The position numbers and the translations under genes were made by a program. 64,000 nt of DNA from Vibrio galatheae (GTDB taxonomy: Bacteria > Pseudomonadota > Gammaproteobacteria > Enterobacterales > Vibrionaceae): NCBI RefSeq assembly GCF_000967545.1, contig NZ_JXXV01000019.1, positions 1-64,000 on the forward strand, written 5' to 3'. Shown piece by piece: positions 1 to 9,307 of this stretch; positions within the stretch are counted from its first letter, which is position 1; each line of letters opens with the position of its first letter. A model generated the notes under the pieces. It made no database searches. It had not been told where the DNA came from and saw only the letters and a program-made list of their open reading frames with translations.

Positions 1-30
1 GTCTAACGACTCGGCTTTCGTCGTTTAAGA

Positions 31-59
31 AGCCCGTTGCTGACGCAACGGGCTTTTTG
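31..59 (+). terminator. Rho-independent terminator
   Basis: Perfect GC-rich stem GCCCGTTGC / GCAACGGGC with a 4-base loop followed by TTTTT. It ends whatever plus-strand transcript enters the window from the left. Confidence 0.85.
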
Positions 60-191
60 CGTATTGGTCTACTGGTAGTGCGCTATCTATGGACAACACC
101 GGAGCGTGCTGTTTCTTGATATACGATAAAAAATAACCAAGTTGGTTTTCGTACTTGGGAAGTCAACACCATGAGGGTTTTCTAAGGCTAG

Positions 192-221
192 AAAAAAAGG
201 GTTGCCCCAAAAGCCAACCCT
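192..221 (-). terminator. Terminator of glpX
   Basis: Read on the minus strand, AGGGTTG pairs with CAACCCT and is followed by a run of seven T, 28 bases past the glpX stop codon. Confidence 0.75.
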
Positions 222-248
222 GCAATATTTTCACCGCTTTACTTTTTC

Positions 249-1256
249 TTAAAGAATAATATCTCTAACCTCAGGATCTTTGCGCTCTAAGTAGTGCGTT
301 GATTTAATGCGGCGAATCGTGCGGCAACGGCCACGGATCAATAGTGTCTCCGTGGTGGCAATATTACCTTGGCGTGAAATGCCATCGAGCAAATCACCTT
401 TAGTAATACCTGTAGCTGAAAAGACGACATTGTCGCTGCGCGCCATATCTTCCATCTTCAATACGACATTCGCTTTTACACCCATCTCTTCACAGCGTTT
501 AAGCTCTGCCGCACCGTAGATGCGGTTTTCTTCACTGTCACCTTTGACTTCATGACGAGGTAATAGGCGACCATGCATATCGCCATCGAGTGCACGGATA
601 ACCGCAGCTGAAACAACACCTTCAGGAGCACCGCCAATGCAGTACATGACATCGACCTCACTGTCTGGCATACAAGTTAGGATAGAGGCGGCTACGTCGC
701 CATCAGGCACAGCAAACACTCGTACTCCCATCGCTTGCATCTCTGCGATGACATGGTCATGGCGTGGTTTAGCAAGAGTTATGACAACCAATGTATCTAG
801 AGTCTTATTGAGTGCTTGTGCAATGTGCTCAAGATTTTCTTTGAGTGGCTTGTGTAAGTCGATACAGCCTTTTGCACCCGGACCAACGACCAACTTCTCC
901 ATGTACATATCAGGCGCTTTAAGGAAGCTGCCCTTCTCGCCTGCTGCGAGTACCGCAAGTGCGTTAGACTGTCCCATCGCTGTCATACGCGTGCCTTCAA
1001 TTGGATCTACTGCGATATCTACCTCGTCCCCGCCAATGCCGACGTGTTCACCGATATACAGCATAGGAGCATCATCGATTTCTCCTTCGCCGATTACGAT
1101 TTCGCCCCTGATCTCGGTTTTGTTCAGTAGGCTACGCATCACTTCAACTGCGGCGCCATCGGCTGCATTTTTATCGCCTCGGCCAAGCCATTTGTATCCG
1201 GCCAATGCAGCTCCCTCAGTAACTCGAGAAAATGACATTGCTAAATCGCGTTTCAT
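249..1256 (-). CDS. glpX: Fructose-1,6-bisphosphatase, class II
   Basis: 335 aa, full length for the GlpX family (E. coli GlpX is 336 aa). It hydrolyses fructose 1,6-bisphosphate to fructose 6-phosphate in gluconeogenesis. The family's metal and substrate motifs are visible: IGEGEIDDAP at residues 55-64, DPIEGTR at 84-90 and the GGAPEGV segment near residue 208. The start MKRDLAMSFSRVTEG matches the usual N-terminus. In enterobacteria glpX lies in the glpFKX operon; here it stands alone, diverging from zapB, and glpF and glpK are absent from the window. pfkA, which catalyses the opposing reaction, lies 55 kb away in the same window. The identification is confident; the physiological role relative to a class I enzyme elsewhere is not visible. 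Confidence 0.95.
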   Translation of the reverse strand: MKRDLAMSFSRVTEGAALAGYKWLGRGDKNAADGAAVEVMRSLLNKTEIRGEIVIGEGEIDDAPMLYIGEHVGIGGDEVDIAVDPIEGTRMTAMGQSNALAVLAAGEKGSFLKAPDMYMEKLVVGPGAKGCIDLHKPLKENLEHIAQALNKTLDTLVVITLAKPRHDHVIAEMQAMGVRVFAVPDGDVAASILTCMPDSEVDVMYCIGGAPEGVVSAAVIRALDGDMHGRLLPRHEVKGDSEENRIYGAAELKRCEEMGVKANVVLKMEDMARSDNVVFSATGITKGDLLDGISRQGNIATTETLLIRGRCRTIRRIKSTHYLERKDPEVRDIIL

Positions 1257-1562
1257 GAAGACTCCAAAGTAGTAGGAAAAGATAAAAACGGGCGAATTTT
1301 AGCATATCAATAAGGAAACGTTTGCTTTTTTGCTCTGGCAACGATTGAACTGGATCAATCTAACGGGTTAAATTAGGTAAAAGATGCCGCGAACAGAAGA
1401 GATGTAAAGCGCGTGTCAATTTACGCTGGTTTTTTAATCGAATGGTGAAAAAACTACAATATAGAGCGTGTTTATCCGCTCTTGCCTGAGTAGAATGGTT
1501 GCAAATGGTTTTGGTACATAGGTAACCAAAACCTCCACCGAACAATAGATAGGTAGGCTAAG
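1257..1562. promoter_or_regulatory. Divergent glpX/zapB promoter region
   Basis: A 306-base AT-rich interval between two divergently transcribed genes, so it should hold both promoters. It includes TTGAA-CTGG-ATCAA at 1345-1358, one mismatch from the FNR consensus TTGAT-N4-ATCAA, about 90 bases upstream of glpX. One 14-mer of this kind can occur by chance, so it is only a candidate. A weak ribosome-binding site (AGGTAGG) precedes zapB. No small ORF in the interval looks real. Confidence 0.4.
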
Positions 1563-1805
1563 ATGTCTTTTGAAGTGTTAGAACAACTAGAAGCAAAAAT
1601 CCAAACTGCAGTAGATACAATTGCTCTTCTACAAATGGAAGTTGAAGAACTGAAAGAAGAGAAAGAGAAACTGGCAACTGAAGCTAATGAGCTGCGTAGC
1701 AACCGCGAAGAGCTAGAGCAAAGAACTCAGCAGATGCAACAAGAGCATGCAGCATGGCAAGAACGTATCCGTAGCTTGCTAGGCAAAATGGACGAAGTTG
1801 AGTAA
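1563..1805 (+). CDS. zapB: Cell division protein ZapB
   Basis: 80 aa, the normal ZapB length (E. coli 81). The protein is almost entirely a charged coiled coil with regular Leu/Ile/Val heptad positions, and its start [20 protein letters not shown] is typical of the family. ZapB is a cytoplasmic Z-ring-associated structural protein that bridges ZapA-FtsZ to the MatP-bound terminus. In E. coli zapB sits between rraA and glpFKX. Here it still neighbours glpX, but rraA and menA are near 60-61 kb, so the block is broken up. A terminator follows directly. Confidence 0.93.
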   Translation: MSFEVLEQLEAKIQTAVDTIALLQMEVEELKEEKEKLATEANELRSNREELEQRTQQMQQEHAAWQERIRSLLGKMDEVE

Positions 1806-1826
1806 TCTGTTACTCTCGATTTGATG

Positions 1827-1856
1827 AGGCTGAACATAGTGTTCAGCCTTTTGTTT
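1827..1856 (+). terminator. Terminator of zapB
   Basis: AGGCTGAAC pairs with GTTCAGCCT around a 5-base loop, followed by TTTTG, 22 bases after the zapB stop. Confidence 0.8.
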
Positions 1857-1861
1857 ATTAG

Positions 1862-1894
1862 TTAAAAAAATAGCCAATAAAGTTATTGGCTATT
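1862..1894 (-). terminator. Terminator of metF
   Basis: On the minus strand, AATAGCCAATAA pairs with TTATTGGCTATT and is followed by seven T. It is the end of the metF transcript, back to back with the zapB terminator. Confidence 0.8.
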
Positions 1895-1921
1895 GCGAAC
1901 AGTGACTACCTTTAGTTAAGA

Positions 1922-2863
<942 letters not shown>

Positions 2864-2887
2864 TTACGTTTAGACGTCTATATGTCT
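2864..2887. promoter_or_regulatory. MetJ operator (met boxes) of metF
   Basis: Three tandem 8-mers compared with the met-box consensus AGACGTCT: TTACGTTT (5/8), AGACGTCT (8/8), ATATGTCT (6/8). The centre lies about 60 bases upstream of the metF ATG, a normal position for repression by MetJ with S-adenosylmethionine. The 16 bases 2872-2887 are identical to 6751-6766 at the metJ/metB operator. Confidence 0.85.
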
Positions 2888-2929
2888 ACAGAATGAATTG
2901 AATACGATTTAATGTCAATAATGTGATTA

Positions 2930-2942
2930 TGAATTTTTTTCA
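2930..2942. promoter_or_regulatory. Candidate MetR site upstream of metF
   Basis: TGAA-TTTTT-TTCA fits the MetR consensus TGAA-N5-TTCA exactly and lies about 118 bases upstream of the metF start, beyond the met boxes. The T-rich context raises the chance of a coincidental match. Confidence 0.4.
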
Positions 2943-3008
2943 ACTTAATTATGAGTTGGTTTCAAGTTTGGCTGATGTGGCTGAATCTTGGAGAATTTCG
3001 TAGAGAGC

Positions 3009-3036
3009 AAAAGGGCGCAGAGTGGAATCTGCGCCC
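3009..3036 (-). terminator. Terminator of metBL
   Basis: On the minus strand, GGGCGCAGA / TCTGCGCCC with a 6-base loop is followed by TTTT, just after the metL stop codon. Confidence 0.75.
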
Positions 3037-3042
3037 GTGTGG

Positions 3043-5454
3043 TTAGAGTAAGCTAGATAGGAGGTTTAAGTCAGACTGAATCGCCCCGGCTGTCACTTCT
3101 CGTCCTGCTCCAGGCCCTCGAATGACGAGTGGGTTGTCCTTGTACCATTTACTCTCGATCGCAAAGATGTTGTCACATGGCAAAAGGTTAGCGAGGGCAT
3201 GCTCTTTATTGAGTGCTTCAACCCCGACCGTTGCTTTGCCATTTTTTTCAAGACGAGCCACGTATCTTAGGACTTTATCCTCACGTTGCGCTCGCTCAAG
3301 GCGTTCTGCGAGCAGTTCACTGAGCAGACTACTCTTATCAAGAAACTCGTCGAGAGAAAGCGTAGCGAGCTCCTCTGGGACTAAGCTTTCCACTTTTACC
3401 GCTTCTGGCTCCAGCGCTAATCCCGACTCGCGTGCCAAGATGACCAGCTTACGCATCACGTCAGAGCCATCTAAATCACTACGAGGGTCAGGTTCTGTTA
3501 GTCCTTGTTGCCAAGCAAGGTCGACTAGTTCGGCAAATGGCACACTGCCATCGTATTGTTGGAACAACCAAGAGAGTGTGCCTGAGAAGATTCCGGATAG
3601 GGCGGTAATATCATCGCCACTTTCGCGTAAATCACGGACAGTATGGTTGATCGGCAATCCGGCTCCTACAGTGGCATTATATAGCCAATGACGGTTGATC
3701 TTGGCGAACGCATCTTGAACCTGATGGTAGTAGTGACTTGATGCTGAACCCGCTATCTTATTGGCGGAGATGAGGTGCATACCTTGTTCGGCAATTTCTA
3801 AATAACGTTCGGCTAAGGTTTGACTGGCGGTGACGTCTAGCACAACAAGATCGTCATAGCCTTGGATGGCTCCTAGCTTTTCAATCCAATCTTGACCTTC
3901 ATGGCTGATGGCCTCTTCATCAAAATGTGCGCTGACTTTGCTGGCATCAATGCCTTGAGGATCGAACCAGTATGATTGACTGTCGATGACGGCCACTAGC
4001 TCAAAGTTCATGCCGTGACGTTTTTCTAACTCACTTTTTTGTTCAGCAAACAGATCTAGCCAACTCGAACCGATGTTTCCTTTGCCACACAACGCAATTG
4101 CGACTCGTTTTTGAGCTTGGAACAACTGGCTATGTATCGCCTTGACTAGTGGCTCAGTGTCGGTCGTGCGCAGAATGGCGACCAAACTCAATCTTGAACG
4201 CGACTCAGAAATAAACTCAACTGGGGAGGCTTTAAGCTGCTGATAGAAACCGTAGCAGTGGTTGGCATTTTTTGTCACACCAGCACCAACGGCTGCGACC
4301 ATCGAATAGCCTTCTTTGAGTTTTATTTCCGCTTCAATGGCGGAATCTTGGAGATACTCAAGAGCTCCGCCAACAATTTCACTGGTATAGGCTAAACGGA
4401 TACTGTGCTTGTCGGGCTGGACTTCAAACGTCAGTGGTTCAAGCTGAGCTCTTTTAAGACTAGCTAGCACTTCATTTTGGATTCGCTCGAAGTCGTGGCC
4501 GGAGGCAAAATTAAGTTGAATCAACAGCACTTCATCCAGTGAAGAGATAATTTTTGCTCCCCGTCCTGATGCGAGCACACGTTCAATACGTGTTGAGCCG
4601 GACTCTGGCTGATAGCTACAGCGCAAATGTAAATCCATCGCGCTTTGAGCGACAGGTTGTAAAGTTCGACTATGAAGGACTGGTGCGGCAAGTCGTGCTA
4701 GTTCACTCGCTTCATCTAAACGCAGCAGTGGTAACAAGCAGGCATCAGAGACTAAGCGTGGATCTGCGCTATATACACCTGCGACGTCACTCCAAATAGT
4801 GACGCGCTTGGCTTCAGCCAGTGCACCGATGACAGTCGCGGAATAATCTGAGCCATTGCGGCCTAGTAAAACGGTGCGGCCTTGTTTGTCTTGGGCCATA
4901 AAGCCAGTGATAACGACTCTATGGTGGGCATGTTGGATTAGCGCTTCTTTGGTGAGTGGATAAGAGGCGCCAAAATCTATCTCTGGTTGTGTGCCAGCTT
5001 CGGCGCGTAAAAATGCTCGTGCATCTTGAGCCACTGCGGGCTGAGCATTCTGATTTAGCAATGCGGCGAGTAGGCGTGATGACCAAACTTCACCGTGGCC
5101 TAACACCGCAGATTTCTGTGCTTCGTCCAAAGGGTAACTCAGCTCTCCCAGCGTGCTGAATTCATCCTGTAGGGTAGCGAGAAGTTTTTCTTGCTCGTCT
5201 CCTTCAATCAGTGCTTCGACTAATTCGGTTTGAAATTGACGTAGAGATTGAAGTTCTTCATGGGCGATACGACCATCTTTGTTCAAAGCATCGAGGAACG
5301 CAATTAGGCGATTGGTAGTCTTGCCTGCAGCCGACACAACAATCAAATCTTCAGTTTGGGAATACTCTTTTAATATAGCCACCACACGGCGATAGCATTC
5401 CGGATCGGCTAGGCTACTTCCGCCGAATTTATGTAACTGGCGCTGCGTGGTCAT
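3043..5454 (-). CDS. metL: Bifunctional aspartokinase II / homoserine dehydrogenase II
   Basis: 803 aa, close to E. coli MetL (810). The N-terminal half is aspartate kinase (KFGGSS at residues 9-14), then a regulatory region. The C-terminal part from about residue 455 is homoserine dehydrogenase, with the nucleotide-binding GKGNIGSSW and the later LDGSDVMRKL segment. It supplies aspartyl phosphate and homoserine for methionine, threonine and lysine synthesis. It is called MetL rather than ThrA because it is the second gene of a metB-metL pair under MetJ control. Its ATG overlaps the metB stop by one base (TAATG), so the two are translationally coupled. Confidence 0.95.
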   Translation of the reverse strand: MTTQRQLHKFGGSSLADPECYRRVVAILKEYSQTEDLIVVSAAGKTTNRLIAFLDALNKDGRIAHEELQSLRQFQTELVEALIEGDEQEKLLATLQDEFSTLGELSYPLDEAQKSAVLGHGEVWSSRLLAALLNQNAQPAVAQDARAFLRAEAGTQPEIDFGASYPLTKEALIQHAHHRVVITGFMAQDKQGRTVLLGRNGSDYSATVIGALAEAKRVTIWSDVAGVYSADPRLVSDACLLPLLRLDEASELARLAAPVLHSRTLQPVAQSAMDLHLRCSYQPESGSTRIERVLASGRGAKIISSLDEVLLIQLNFASGHDFERIQNEVLASLKRAQLEPLTFEVQPDKHSIRLAYTSEIVGGALEYLQDSAIEAEIKLKEGYSMVAAVGAGVTKNANHCYGFYQQLKASPVEFISESRSRLSLVAILRTTDTEPLVKAIHSQLFQAQKRVAIALCGKGNIGSSWLDLFAEQKSELEKRHGMNFELVAVIDSQSYWFDPQGIDASKVSAHFDEEAISHEGQDWIEKLGAIQGYDDLVVLDVTASQTLAERYLEIAEQGMHLISANKIAGSASSHYYHQVQDAFAKINRHWLYNATVGAGLPINHTVRDLRESGDDITALSGIFSGTLSWLFQQYDGSVPFAELVDLAWQQGLTEPDPRSDLDGSDVMRKLVILARESGLALEPEAVKVESLVPEELATLSLDEFLDKSSLLSELLAERLERAQREDKVLRYVARLEKNGKATVGVEALNKEHALANLLPCDNIFAIESKWYKDNPLVIRGPGAGREVTAGAIQSDLNLLSSLL

Positions 5455-6620
5455 TAGAACGACTCCTTAGCCTTGGCAAAGGCTTGCGCTAGATCGGCAA
5501 CAAGGTCTTCCGCATCTTCCAGTCCAACAGACAGTCGTAATAGCTGCTGAGATACGCCAGCTTCAGCCAGTGCCGCTTCGCCCATCGCACGGTGTGTCAT
5601 TGACGCTGGGTGGCAAATTAAACTCTCTACACCACCTAAAGATTCGGCAAGTGAAAACAGTTCAAGTTGGCCGACAAAGAATTTGAGTTGTTCAAAACTG
5701 CCCGCGAATTCAAAACTCAGCATCGAACCAAAACCGGTCTGCTGCTTTTTAGCAATTTCATGACCTGGATGCTGAGGCAGGCTTGGGTGATAAATTTTGC
5801 CGACCAAATCTTGAGTTTGTAAAAAGCTCAGGATTTGCTTTGAGCTCTCTTCGTGGACTTTCATCCGAGCGCCAAGCGTGCGTATACCACGCAAGGTCAT
5901 ATAGCTATCAAATGGTGTGCCTGTTGCACCAATGCAGTTGCCCCACCACGCTAGCTCTTCGGCATGCTGCTCTGACTTGGTGATCACCACGCCACCGATT
6001 ACGTCTGAGTGACCGTTAATGTATTTCGTCGTTGAGTGAATAACGAAGTCAGCGCCAAGTTCCAGTGGTTTTTGGAAAATCGGTGTTAAGAAGGTATTGT
6101 CGACAGCAACAAGAGCGCCAACCTGTTTGGCTTTCGCGCACACGTCTGCGATATCCACAACACGTACTAATGGGTTGGAAGGTGTCTCAAGGAGGATCAA
6201 TTTCGGCTTTTGAGCCAAAGCGTCGGCAAATGCCGTTTGGTCAGATTGGTCGACAAAACGTACTTTGAAATCACCTTTATTTGCGCGGGTATTGAACAGA
6301 CGATAAGTACCACCATAGCAATCGTGTGGGGCAATAATCAGGTCATCAGGCCCCAAGAACGCTGAAACCCACAAGTTTAGTGCAGAAGTACCACAGTTAG
6401 TGACCACAGCGCCTGTGCCTGATTCAAGTTCATAAAGGGCGGTTTCTAGCAAGCCTCTATTCGGGTTGCCGGAACGGGTATAGTCATATTTTGGTACTTC
6501 ACCAAAAGCAGGAAAGCCATAGTTGGTCGAGAGGTAAATAGGTGGAACAACTGCGTGATGCTGAGTGTCAGACTCGATACCAGTACGTACCGCGATTGTG
6601 GCTGGTTTGCGGGTGCTCAT
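5454..6620 (-). CDS. metB: Cystathionine gamma-synthase
   Basis: 388 aa, near the E. coli length (386). A PLP enzyme that joins O-succinylhomoserine and cysteine into cystathionine. The PLP-binding lysine is K199 in HSTTKY, and YDYTRSGNPN (45-54) and the CGTSA segment (76-80) are typical of the Cys/Met metabolism PLP family. The frame is open 42 codons further upstream, but the start at 6620 is chosen: the N-terminus MSTRKPATIAVRTG is the family's, AAAGGAA stands at the right distance, and the longer version would begin near the operator. First gene of metBL, diverging from metJ. Confidence 0.95.
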   Translation of the reverse strand: MSTRKPATIAVRTGIESDTQHHAVVPPIYLSTNYGFPAFGEVPKYDYTRSGNPNRGLLETALYELESGTGAVVTNCGTSALNLWVSAFLGPDDLIIAPHDCYGGTYRLFNTRANKGDFKVRFVDQSDQTAFADALAQKPKLILLETPSNPLVRVVDIADVCAKAKQVGALVAVDNTFLTPIFQKPLELGADFVIHSTTKYINGHSDVIGGVVITKSEQHAEELAWWGNCIGATGTPFDSYMTLRGIRTLGARMKVHEESSKQILSFLQTQDLVGKIYHPSLPQHPGHEIAKKQQTGFGSMLSFEFAGSFEQLKFFVGQLELFSLAESLGGVESLICHPASMTHRAMGEAALAEAGVSQQLLRLSVGLEDAEDLVADLAQAFAKAKESF

Positions 6621-6734
6621 AAGTGTTTCCTTTCGAACTTTAGTGACTTCTATTTGGGAATACGATATACCTTTATCGTGTTGGATATATGTTATTCCCC
6701 TCCCATATCTGCTCACTTTACTTGTCATTTTTGT

Positions 6735-6766
6735 GGACGTCAACACTTCTAGACGTCTATATGTCT
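6735..6766. promoter_or_regulatory. MetJ operator between metB and metJ
   Basis: Four contiguous 8-mers: GGACGTCA (6/8), ACACTTCT (6/8), AGACGTCT (8/8), ATATGTCT (6/8) against the met-box consensus. It lies in the 219-base divergent region, about 115 bases from metB and 74 bases from metJ, so it can autoregulate metJ and repress metBL. Cooperative binding of MetJ dimers to arrays of two to five boxes is well established. Confidence 0.9.
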
Positions 6767-6839
6767 TTGCTTGTGGCTATAAATACCGCTAAAATTGGGG
6801 ATTCTATTTTCAACCATAAAAAATAACGAAAGGTGCGCA

Positions 6840-7157
6840 ATGGCAGATTGGAATGGCGAATACATTAGCCCATATGCTGAGCATGGAAAGAAAAGCGAAC
6901 AAGTAAAGAAGATTACCGTTTCTATTCCATTGAAAGTATTAAAGGTTTTGACTGATGAGCGTACGCGCCGTCAGATTAATAACCTACGCCACGCAACGAA
7001 CAGTGAGCTATTGTGTGAGGCTTTTTTGCATGCTTACACCGGTCAACCGCTGCCGACGGACGAAGACTTGCGTAAAGACCGCCCGGACGATCTCCCTGCT
7101 GAAGTGAAAAAGCTGATGACGGAGATGGGGATTGAGTTCGAATCTTTCGACGAATAA
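6840..7157 (+). CDS. metJ: Methionine repressor MetJ
   Basis: 105 aa, exactly the E. coli MetJ length. A ribbon-helix-helix repressor that uses S-adenosylmethionine as corepressor; the DNA-contacting strand [15 protein letters not shown] is at about residues 22-36 and the conserved [13 protein letters not shown] helix near 54-66. The start [18 protein letters not shown] is the family's, preceded by GAAAGG. An upstream in-frame extension of 15 codons is not used in known MetJ proteins and was discarded. It diverges from metB, with its target boxes in between and at metF. Confidence 0.97.
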   Translation: MADWNGEYISPYAEHGKKSEQVKKITVSIPLKVLKVLTDERTRRQINNLRHATNSELLCEAFLHAYTGQPLPTDEDLRKDRPDDLPAEVKKLMTEMGIEFESFDE

Positions 7158-7213
7158 TTAAAAATAATCGCACCAATTCAACTCTCGCCTGCTGACGAAA
7201 TTACGATTCAAAA

Positions 7214-7243
7214 AAACCGCTGTGGAATGACAGCGGTTTTTTA
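7214..7243. terminator. Bidirectional terminator between metJ and the malic enzyme gene
   Basis: AACCGCTGT / ACAGCGGTT stem with A-tract and T-tract on opposite sides, so it can end the metJ transcript and the convergent maeB-like transcript. Confidence 0.8.
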
Positions 7244-7271
7244 TTGGCAATGAGATTAGGGTCAGTGGAGC

Positions 7272-8549
7272 CTAGTTAGCCAGATAGTTTTCTGGCATTT
7301 CGATGCGGGCAACCCCTGAATCAACGGCTGCTTGAGCTACAGCTCTTGCTACGCGTGGTAGTAGGCGTGGATCCATTGGCTTTGGAATAATATAGCCCGG
7401 TCCGAATGACAAGGATTCAACTCCAGCTGCGGCAAGCACCTCTACTGGCACTTCTTCTTTGGCAAGTTGGCGGATGGCTTCAACCGCCGCAAGCTTCATT
7501 TGATCATTAATTTCACTGGCACGAACATCTAATGCGCCGCGGAAAATAAATGGGAAACAAAGTACGTTGTTCACCTGATTTGGGTAGTCACTACGCCCTG
7601 TGCCCATGATCAGATCATTGCGCACATCGTGTGCCAGCTCAGGTTTGATTTCTGGATCTGGGTTAGAACAAGCAAATACAACTGGTTTATCAGCCATTAG
7701 CTTAAGCGCTTCAGGAGAGAGTAAGTTTGGTCCTGATACCCCGAGGAACAGATCGGCACCGTCAATAACATCTTCGAGTGTGCGTTTATCTGTGTTGTTG
7801 GCAAACAGCTGTTTGTACTCGTTGAGGTCTTCACGGCGAGTGTGAATCACGCCTTTTCGATCCAGCATGTAGATTTTCTCACGCATCGCGCCACATTTAA
7901 TCAATAGCTCCATACAGGCTACTGCAGCAGCACCCGCGCCAAGACATACGATGGTTGCGTCTTCCAACTTCTTCCCTTGAAGTTCAATCGCGTTCAGCAT
8001 CCCCGCTGCGGTAACAATTGCTGTACCGTGCTGATCATCGTGGAATACAGGGACATCACAACGTTCGATCAGTTGCTTTTCGATTTCGAAACAGTCTGGC
8101 GCCTTGATATCTTCTAAGTTGATACCGCCAAAGGTATCAGCAATGTTGGCAACGGTATCAACGAACTCTTCGATAGTGCGGTGCTTGACTTCAATATCGA
8201 TGGAATCTAGACCTGCGAAGCGTTTGAACAGTAGAGATTTACCTTCCATAACGGGTTTTGATGCCAGAGGACCTAAATTGCCTAAACCAAGAATCGCCGT
8301 ACCATTTGAGATGACGGCAACCATGTTGCCTTTTGATGTGTACTTGTAGGCGTTGTCAGCATTTTGCGCAATTTCACGAACTGGCTCGGCAACACCTGGG
8401 CTGTATGCGAGCGCGAGATCTTTCGCTGTTTCTGCGGCAGTTGTAAGGGCGACTTCAATCTTGCCCGGAGTTGGGTAAGCGTGGTAATCCAACGCTTGCT
8501 GACGAAATTGTTCTTCTGCGGATAATTCTTGGTGATTGTCATCTGACAT
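7272..8549 (-). CDS. Malic enzyme (oxaloacetate-decarboxylating malate dehydrogenase), short form
   Basis: 425 aa. It should convert malate to pyruvate and CO2 with reduction of NAD(P). The malic enzyme domain is at about residues 25-160 (AYSPGVAEPV, then FEIEKQLIERCDVPVFHDDQHGTA), and the NAD(P)-binding domain follows, with CLGAGAAAVACMELL near residue 205. The start is MSDDNHQELS. E. coli MaeB (759 aa) carries a C-terminal phosphotransacetylase-like domain. That domain is entirely missing here, so this is the stand-alone short class found in many bacteria, not a truncation: the reading frame ends normally before a terminator. Cofactor preference cannot be read from sequence alone. Confidence 0.88.
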   Translation of the reverse strand: MSDDNHQELSAEEQFRQQALDYHAYPTPGKIEVALTTAAETAKDLALAYSPGVAEPVREIAQNADNAYKYTSKGNMVAVISNGTAILGLGNLGPLASKPVMEGKSLLFKRFAGLDSIDIEVKHRTIEEFVDTVANIADTFGGINLEDIKAPDCFEIEKQLIERCDVPVFHDDQHGTAIVTAAGMLNAIELQGKKLEDATIVCLGAGAAAVACMELLIKCGAMREKIYMLDRKGVIHTRREDLNEYKQLFANNTDKRTLEDVIDGADLFLGVSGPNLLSPEALKLMADKPVVFACSNPDPEIKPELAHDVRNDLIMGTGRSDYPNQVNNVLCFPFIFRGALDVRASEINDQMKLAAVEAIRQLAKEEVPVEVLAAAGVESLSFGPGYIIPKPMDPRLLPRVARAVAQAAVDSGVARIEMPENYLAN

Positions 8550-8758
8550 AGGTGTAGGTACTCGTTAATAATTATATGGATGGGGGAAATCCATTCTAGA
8601 GTAACTAAGTCAAGCTGCCTAGGTCAGAATGCGAGCTAAACCTATAAAAAGTAGTAAATGACTGGAGATAAGACCAGATAAACAGAGATATGGCTAGCGA
8701 ATATCGGGTTTGATAAACGATTACTCTGAAAAATAGAAAAGCTTAATAAGACAAGTAG

Positions 8759-8787
8759 CAAAAAAGGACGCCTGAGCGTCCTTTTTA
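8759..8787 (-). terminator. Terminator of rpmE
   Basis: AAAAAGGACGC - CTGA - GCGTCCTTTTT, a strong symmetric hairpin 19 bases past the rpmE stop. The flanking A and T tracts would let it work in both directions. Confidence 0.85.
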
Positions 8788-8805
8788 GATTCGGTTAAGC
8801 AGAAA

Positions 8806-9024
8806 TTATTTCTTGCTTGATAGAGCACCGAAACGCTTGTTGAAGCGATCAACACGGCCGCCTGTATCAACGATACGTTGCTTACCAGTGTAGAATGGGT
8901 GACATTTGTCACATACGTCTAGGTGGATTGACTCTTTACCTAGCGTTGAGTTGAACTCAAAAGAGTTGCCGCAAGAACAAGTCGCTTTTACTGCTTTGTA
9001 TTCTGGGTGGATACCAGCTTTCAT
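8806..9024 (-). CDS. rpmE: 50S ribosomal protein L31
   Basis: 72 aa, typical L31 length. The four cysteines C16, C18, C37 and C40 (TCSCGN and [12 protein letters not shown]) are present, so this is the zinc-binding form rather than the zinc-independent YkgM-type paralogue. Such proteins sit at the bridge between the ribosomal subunits and can store zinc. The protein starts MKAGIHPEY, preceded by AGAGG. It lies alone, diverging from priA, as in E. coli. Confidence 0.97.
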   Translation of the reverse strand: MKAGIHPEYKAVKATCSCGNSFEFNSTLGKESIHLDVCDKCHPFYTGKQRIVDTGGRVDRFNKRFGALSSKK

Positions 9025-9307
9025 GGGAGAACCTCTATGTATAGGCCGTGTCGCTATCCGATTCTAAGCCGGACACCACACGTAGTTAATAAAATACCTT
9101 TCTAGATACCGCTACTACAGCGAGAGCCATATCTCTAAGGCGCGATATATTAATGAATAGCTGATTTAGGATCAACCAGTTTAGACCTGAAATTGCTACT
9201 TTTTTAGCCTGAGTTAATCGTAGTGCCATAATCGACCTCTCTTTCCACTGCCTAGCTTTTCCCTTAGACTAGCTCCCGTAACCTTTCACTGAGCTGTATA
9301 GCCTATT

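Larger units (their letters stand above)
1..248. other. Left-edge stretch without a gene
   Basis: No gene is supported here. A reading frame on the plus strand is open from the window edge to a TAA at 26-28 (last residues SNDSAFVV) and is followed at once by a strong terminator, so the tail of a plus-strand gene or RNA may lie at bases 1-28. Eight residues are too few to name it. Bases 60-190 show no convincing structure, and the rest is the glpX terminator. Confidence 0.4.

Noticed and set aside
637-1272. 211-aa plus-strand ORF over glpX
   Set aside because: It is the antisense shadow of a full-length, well-recognised glpX; its product is Ser/Thr/Pro-rich and resembles no family.
1345-1358. 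FNR site controlling glpX
   Set aside because: One mismatch in a 14-base motif, and glpX is not known to be FNR-dependent; kept only as a note.
6621-6746. 42-codon N-terminal extension of metB
   Set aside because: It runs up to the operator and lacks a proper RBS; the normal start is at 6620 with AAAGGAA.
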